64,000 nt of DNA from Arachis hypogaea (Eukaryota > Streptophyta > Magnoliopsida > Fabales > Fabaceae). Location: positions 7,432,810-7,496,809 of the forward strand of contig NC_092051.1 of assembly GCF_003086295.3 (NCBI RefSeq). The letters run 5' to 3'. A program made the translations under genes and the position numbers. Of this stretch, positions 59,044 to 64,000 are shown in pieces (position 1 is the first letter of the stretch; the number at the start of each line of letters is the position of its first letter). Under the pieces are notes generated by a model that did no database searches, was not told the DNA's origin, and saw only the letters and a list, made by a program, of their open reading frames with translations.

Positions 59044-60079
59044 GCTGTTAAAAAATTAATAATTTATTAAAAAAATTTATTAAAAAATTTATTTAAAAAA
59101 TTAATAATTTAAAAATAAAAAAATATATATTTTATTTCATATGTTAAAAAAAGCTAACAAAATATTTAATAGTCCATTTTTAATAGTCCATGAATATTTT
59201 TTACCTTATCCATTTGGTGTTTCCATTCACTATATTGGTGTTGGGCCAGGACGGGACGCCCTCATATTCAAGTGATCTATTACTAATTTCTCAGAGGTCA
59301 CAGTTGCGCTTTCATGCTTCTAAAGGCAAACTGAGGATTTTTTGTGGAAGAAATAACTTATTCCCTCTAACTTCTGGAGTTTTGGGATGCAACATATTCA
59401 TAGTGACTAGTGAGGAATTGATGTATTATTCTGTTATCTATAAGCAGTGGTATTATTAGATTTTTGCGGTAATTTTACGTGGGAGATTTACCCTATAATT
59501 TTGCAGTTCTTGCAGGAATGCCAAGTAGTTAAAGTAGTATATGAATTTAGCTATATGGGAATAACATTTGTTCTTGCCTATGATTTATCCAGCAGAAATA
59601 ATGTTGTACTTTTAACAACTCCAGGAGCTTTTCATTCTCAATAGTATCTCTACAGTTTCAGTGTTGTGATTTTGTTCTATCTGATCTGTGTTTTGACTTT
59701 TCAGTTATCAGTTATCATTTACCATTTCAGTTTTAGGAGTGAGGAATGAAAAATTTAAATTTCTTAATAAATATAAGATGCAGTGTTATCAAACAATTTG
59801 TCCACGCAAATTTTTACCTTCAATAAGCAGCAAACATCTTTGCTACAAGGATCAATAATAACAAAATAAGGAGACAAAGTTGTATGTAAAAGATAAAGCT
59901 GTGTGATAAATGTGTTGCAAAAGAAAGTTACTTATATAACTGAGGGGAAAATGTAGAAGAATTTGGACAATACCATTTAAGTTGTTAGAATATAAAACTT
60001 AATCTAGTATCAATATTATGTAGATTCAGAGGGAGTATATATCAGCAAGTGAGCTTAGGTGACCAAGACTTTGTCATCA
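59044..60079. other. Intergenic; probable 3' UTR of the DUF1664 gene at its right end
   Basis: The first 150 bases are AT-rich. From about 59200 the sequence is less biased, with two overlapping short plus-strand frames (59190-59644) that I do not recognise. No poly-T string (a retrogene tail on the minus strand) lies directly below 60080. Confidence 0.5.
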
Positions 60080-60991
60080 TCACCTGGTTGAAGCAGCCCT
60101 CAGCAATGGCCTTCGCAGATGCTCTAGCTTATCCATGCCATCTGAGGCTGACCTGTCTAAATCACTACGCATTGTTTCCGCAATGTCTTTGAGTCCCATC
60201 AGACTTGGAGCTCCCTGATATGTGAGAACACTAGGGGATTTTGCAGAAATCCTCAGCCGCTCCTGCAAGAATTCAGGTGGTTTGCGGGTTTTCCCATGTA
60301 CGAAGTCGATGAGGTACGCCAAACCTTGATTTGCATCATCCTGCATACCACTTAGTGTAGCCAATCTTTCATCCAATGATCCCACTGTGTAATGCAAGAT
60401 TCCCAAGTCATCATGGAAATTAGTAATTGTACTTCGAACCCCAGCAACTTCATCCTTAATTGACCGTGCCAATTCATTCTGCTTGAGCATTTTGTCATCC
60501 AAATGTTGGATCCTCTGTGTCAAATGCTTCTTAGCATCAGCAATGACATCTGAGGCATGCTGCAGCTTTTTTGTCAAATCTGAAACAGCTTTTTCCATAC
60601 TACGTTTAGTGACATACATAAGATCTGAGAATGAGATTCCCTTCCACCACATGTAACCATAACCCACAACACCCAATGCAGCTGCTGGAACCACAAGTGA
60701 AGATAAGTTACTTTCTCCAGAACCCCCATTCAGTACTGTAATTGGCCTGCTTGATGTTAACTGCCGAACTTCATTTGCCAATCGACGCACCTGCGCAGCA
60801 ATGGCATCAGCATATTCACCTTCACCTTCACTGTGATCGCCAGATTTTTCCCATCCCTTCACCAACAACTGGAGATCGCCAATTAAATCGGAAAGTTTAC
60901 CGTTCTTGATGAGGACGGTACTGGTGTAGCCAGCTCCAGCTATGATGAGAATCTTGGAAAAGCCGATCCCGCTTTGCATAGCCATAGCCAT
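60080..60991 (-). CDS. DUF1664 family protein, single exon
   Basis: A 303-aa uninterrupted frame. The N-terminus has a hydrophobic segment (residues about 12-28), and a second one (about 98-116, LVVPAAALGVVGYGYMWW) leads into the DUF1664 core (GISFSDLMYVTKRSMEKAVS...). A long predicted coiled coil follows (about 130-215) and then a basic tail. This matches the plant DUF1664 proteins, some mislabelled bZIP in databases, whose function is unknown to me. Two membrane segments and a coiled coil suggest an organelle or endomembrane protein. The start is chosen at the first of three closely spaced Met codons (MAMAM). As I recall, plant relatives have several introns, so this intronless copy may be a retrogene. 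No stops or frameshifts are seen. Confidence 0.85.
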   Translation of the reverse strand: MAMAMQSGIGFSKILIIAGAGYTSTVLIKNGKLSDLIGDLQLLVKGWEKSGDHSEGEGEYADAIAAQVRRLANEVRQLTSSRPITVLNGGSGESNLSSLVVPAAALGVVGYGYMWWKGISFSDLMYVTKRSMEKAVSDLTKKLQHASDVIADAKKHLTQRIQHLDDKMLKQNELARSIKDEVAGVRSTITNFHDDLGILHYTVGSLDERLATLSGMQDDANQGLAYLIDFVHGKTRKPPEFLQERLRISAKSPSVLTYQGAPSLMGLKDIAETMRSDLDRSASDGMDKLEHLRRPLLRAASTR

Positions 60992-61190
60992 GGTTACGAC
61001 TTACGGAGAGAGAGAGAGAGGTTCCGGCGCCCTGTCCGCTTCTATAGTTGATTTTCTTCTTTCTTTTTTATCTTCTGGGTCGAAGCTACGAAAGTTGCTG
61101 AATGCGGTGACAAAAGAGAGTAGTTCGACGGCTGGGTGGAGCGCGCGGGTTGGTCGCAGAGTTTGAAGCGGAGCAACGTGGCTTCCAGAC

Positions 61191-61282
61191 GAACGCGAAC
61201 TCGAACGGTGAACGCCGAGCGAACGTGAACGGCGAAGAACGCGAACGAAGACGACAGCTGAACGAAGACGTGAACGTGAACG
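61191..61282. repeat. GAACG-rich minisatellite upstream of the DUF1664 gene
   Basis: Ten GAACG pentamers in 92 bp, mostly 6 or 9-12 bp apart, in an unusually CpG-rich patch (61000-61450) of an otherwise AT-rich window. It starts 200 bp upstream of the DUF1664 start codon. Open frames across it in several phases (Arg/Ser/Phe-rich on the minus strand) are products of the repeat. Confidence 0.8.
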
Positions 61283-61453
61283 GCAAACAAACGACGACGG
61301 AAGGACGGCTGAGCAGACAAAGACGACGGACGCCGAGCTCGAGGAAGCAGCCGCGATCGGTGACAGCGAACAGGGGTTGAAGACTTGGAGCACGAGGGAA
61401 GCTAGATGACGGATGGCGAACTTTGAGTGCGACGGACGGCGGCAGCATTCCAC

Positions 61454-62492
61454 TCCTTGCGGCGGTGGTGTAGGCTTACAGTGCTAGGGTTTGTGTGATT
61501 TCTTTCTAAGTGATTAACATATTTTATCACGGGCAACATTTTACTTCGTCACAACTATTCTCATGTTATATTTCACAACACCATATACAAGTCTCAAAAC
61601 TATTTGATATTGGTTTTTTTTTTCGCAACACATTTTGTTGCGATAAGGATAAAAATGGATGACCATGAGCAGATCATATTTTCCATGCTAAATGGCTACA
61701 TTATCAATGTCCTTATATTTAATGATAGTTAAAAATTATAGCCTCCTTGCATGTATAAATAGACATCCTCAGTGCATGATATGGAGACACAAGCAAATAA
61801 TAAAATCAAATACTCTCTCTTTATGTTACAATCAAATACTCTTCTCTTTATATTACTACTACAGTTCTTTCTCTTCTTTTATTTTATAAGTATTTTAAAT
61901 TCTATTTTCTATTACTCTTTACATATAATATTAATAGCAATATTAACCATCTTTATTATATTGAGATTGCAACAATAAACAGATGCGATTCTCTCTCTTT
62001 ATTTTTAATACTTCTTTCTATCTTTGTATATATATACACATTACAACATATTATATTATTATATATATATAAATTATTATTGGGCTAATTATTTTAATAC
62101 TAGAGTCTTCTATTTGTACATCTCTATTATATATATATCTTTTATTTCACAACACATTTTAGTAATTAAAAAATAACTTTTTTAATAGTTAGGTCATTCA
62201 TTCACTTGAATAGACATTAAAATTGAAAAAAAAAATAATTTAACTAAAGTTAAAATATTATTTATTTTTTTAATCTAGACATTAATGCACAAAAGTTAGA
62301 AAATTAAAATATTTTTTTAATGATTAATATATATTTTTATTTTCCCTATTAATCAGATAAAAAAAACTTATAAACTTTAAATTGAAAAAAAAATAAAAAT
62401 AAAATTGAGTGCAAAATAAGATACAAATTTCTCACAAGAAAGGTGGTTAAAATGAAATAAAAGACCAACACATACCATTGTTTAGCTGCATT

Positions 62493-62496
<4 letters not shown>
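61454..62496. other. Intergenic, no recognised gene
   Basis: AT-rich between the CpG-rich patch and the next gene. Short plus-strand frames at 61692-61978 are Leu/Phe/Ile-rich and do not look like real proteins. Confidence 0.5.

Positions 62497-62520
<24 letters not shown>
62497..62520. repeat. (CT)n tract in the presumed 5' UTR
   Basis: A run of CT dinucleotides about 40 bp upstream of the helicase gene start codon, a common plant leader or core-promoter feature. Confidence 0.8.
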
Positions 62521-62523
<3 letters not shown>

Positions 62524-62560
62524 TCTGCAGTCCTTTGATAGCAACAGTGACAGATAAGCA

Positions 62561-64000
62561 ATGGAGAAAGGAGCGACTAAGAAGAAATCATCACCTCTCT
62601 CTCTGCAACAGTTCATCACTATCACCACCCCTCTTCTTGACTTGGAAAAGGTACCTACTACGTAGCTACATAACACACATTATTCAAAAGCTTTCGCTTT
62701 TCTCGTTTAATCCATTGCCCATCTTTGCATACTCGTTTTTGTGTGTAAAAATGGAATTATAACTGAATAGACTAATATGACTCAAACCCTGCAACTAAAG
62801 TTTCCAACTTTCGGAGGCCTCTCCGTATCAATTTACGATTTCAAGACCAATTTTTACTGTCCCATGTAATAGCAAGTGTTCATGGGGTGATTAGAAAAGT
62901 GGAAAAGATTATAATTTTGCATAGAATGGTTTATGTTGGGTGGTGACTTCAGAATGGATGAATGATGGGGATTCCTTTTCAAATTTTCTCCTCTGTTTTG
63001 TTTTTTTTTGGGCGCTTAGGAAGCTGAGATATCAAGCTCAATCGCCACAGGCGCATCAAGGAATTTGGATACTGCTCAAAAGAGAGGTTCCACAATCCTT
63101 AACTTGAAGTGTGTGGATGTCCAGGTTACTTGTTTTTCAGTTCATCACTTATGATCATTTTATGTATGATCTTATATTCCATTTTGTTTTCTTTCCTTTT
63201 TCATGAGAATAAATAAGGAATTTGAATTTTTTATGTTATGCCTTATTTTATAGTGTGCTATTTGAGTAATAAGTAATAATTGATGAGTAGAGTTTCAGTT
63301 GGTATTCTTATATGGTGCTTCTCTTCCTTCTTTTTCATGAATATAGACAGGGCTTATGGGAAAATCTCTGATTGAGTTCCAGTCTACAAAAGGAGATGTT
63401 CTTCCTGCACACAAGGTGAATGATTGACTTTCTTTTATCAATTACTTTGCATTTCATAAATCTCTGACCGTTATATCGTTCAACTCATATTTGAAGAAGT
63501 TATCTTTAGTACTCAGTTTTATATGAACCTATTCGATTGTTCACATTTCTCGGTCTTTAAGTAATTTTCTATATGTTACATTTTCTTCCGCCTTCTGTTA
63601 TTGACAGTAGAAATACTTTCTTCAATTATTTTGAGACTTGTATGTGGCAAAAAAGGTTACCCCAAATTACTGATAAGACAGTTTTCTTATGTATTTGATC
63701 AATATTGTTATACTCTCAGGAGTTAATGAAGTCTTATTTTTGCAGTTTAGTACTCACGACGTCGTCGTTTTAAAACTCAACAAGGCTGATGTAGGTTCTC
63801 CTGCTCTTGGACAAGGTGTTGTTTATAGATTAAAGGTAATTCTTAAGTCTCTGATTCAATTTATGGAAAGAAAATTGCCCATGCTGTTAGCTACAGGTGA
63901 TCATAGCATTGGACACAACTTTGACTTGCTGGTTTGATACTAACAGGACTCATCAATAACTGTTGCTTTTGATGACATACCTGAAGATGGTTTAAACAGT
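62561..64000 (+). CDS. IGHMBP2/SMUBP-2-like superfamily 1 helicase, 5' part
   Basis: Five exons join in frame: 62561-62650, 63020-63124, 63347-63415, 63746-63835, and 63947 running off the window edge. All introns are GT-AG and in phase 0. They give the first 136 residues. The sequence (QFITITTPLLDLEK, EAEISSSIATGASRNLDTAQ, LKCVDVQTGLMGKSLIEFQ, KGDVLPAHKFSTHDVVVLKL, QGVVYRLKDSSITVAFDDIP) matches the N-terminal 1B-type domain of plant Upf1-like helicases annotated as DNA-binding protein SMUBP-2. These are ATP-dependent RNA/DNA 5'-3' helicases. The ATPase motifs lie beyond the window. The start is the first ATG after the CT-rich leader; an N-terminal KKK cluster follows. Confidence 0.92.

Noticed and set aside
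59190..59644. Two short plus-strand frames between repeat array and DUF1664 gene
   Set aside because: No recognisable domain, and they may lie in the 3' UTR of the minus-strand gene or in a decayed repeat.
61001..61453. Long minus- and plus-strand frames in three phases upstream of the DUF1664 gene
   Set aside because: All arise from the CpG-rich GAACG repeat. Several overlapping phases are open at once and none resembles a protein family.

Overview
The window looks like nuclear DNA of a dicot plant, most likely a legume and quite possibly Arachis (peanut). This rests on intron-containing plant genes with GT-AG splice sites, a strongly AT-rich background, and dispersed repeats of a kind I associate with legume genomes. 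The genus is an inference from memory, not a search result.

The first 45 kb is mostly repeats. I see one real gene there: a two-exon C2H2 zinc-finger transcription factor of the WIP family (27939-29626, minus). The rest is a patchwork of small transposons, many delimited here by target-site duplications (TSDs). They include several MULE-like miniature elements with 8-9 bp TSDs, hAT-like foldbacks, tRNA-derived SINEs, a dead RTE-type LINE with a perfect 17-bp TSD (14878-17286), two solo LTRs, and long TA and GA microsatellites. The most striking object is the solo LTR at 4048-4567. Its presumed U3 carries a long alternating TTC/GAA array with strict 5-bp phasing, which is the architecture of a heat-shock element.

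The last 19 kb is richer in genes. An 11-exon lysophosphatidic acid acyltransferase of the LPAT2 type (45472-50914, minus, 387 aa) reconstructs in full and needs a GC-AG intron to stay in frame. A small conserved-looking peptide gene lies at 54641-54841 (plus). A broken Mutator-like transposase N-terminus (56600-57884, minus) sits between two direct repeats and beside two arrays of short palindromes. An intronless DUF1664 protein gene lies at 60080-60991 (minus). The 5' part of an IGHMBP2/SMUBP-2-like helicase gene (62561 to the window end, plus) closes the window.

The genes are unrelated housekeeping or developmental loci, with no sign of operons or a pathway cluster. The interest lies in transposon structure and in the possible regulatory load that transposons bring.
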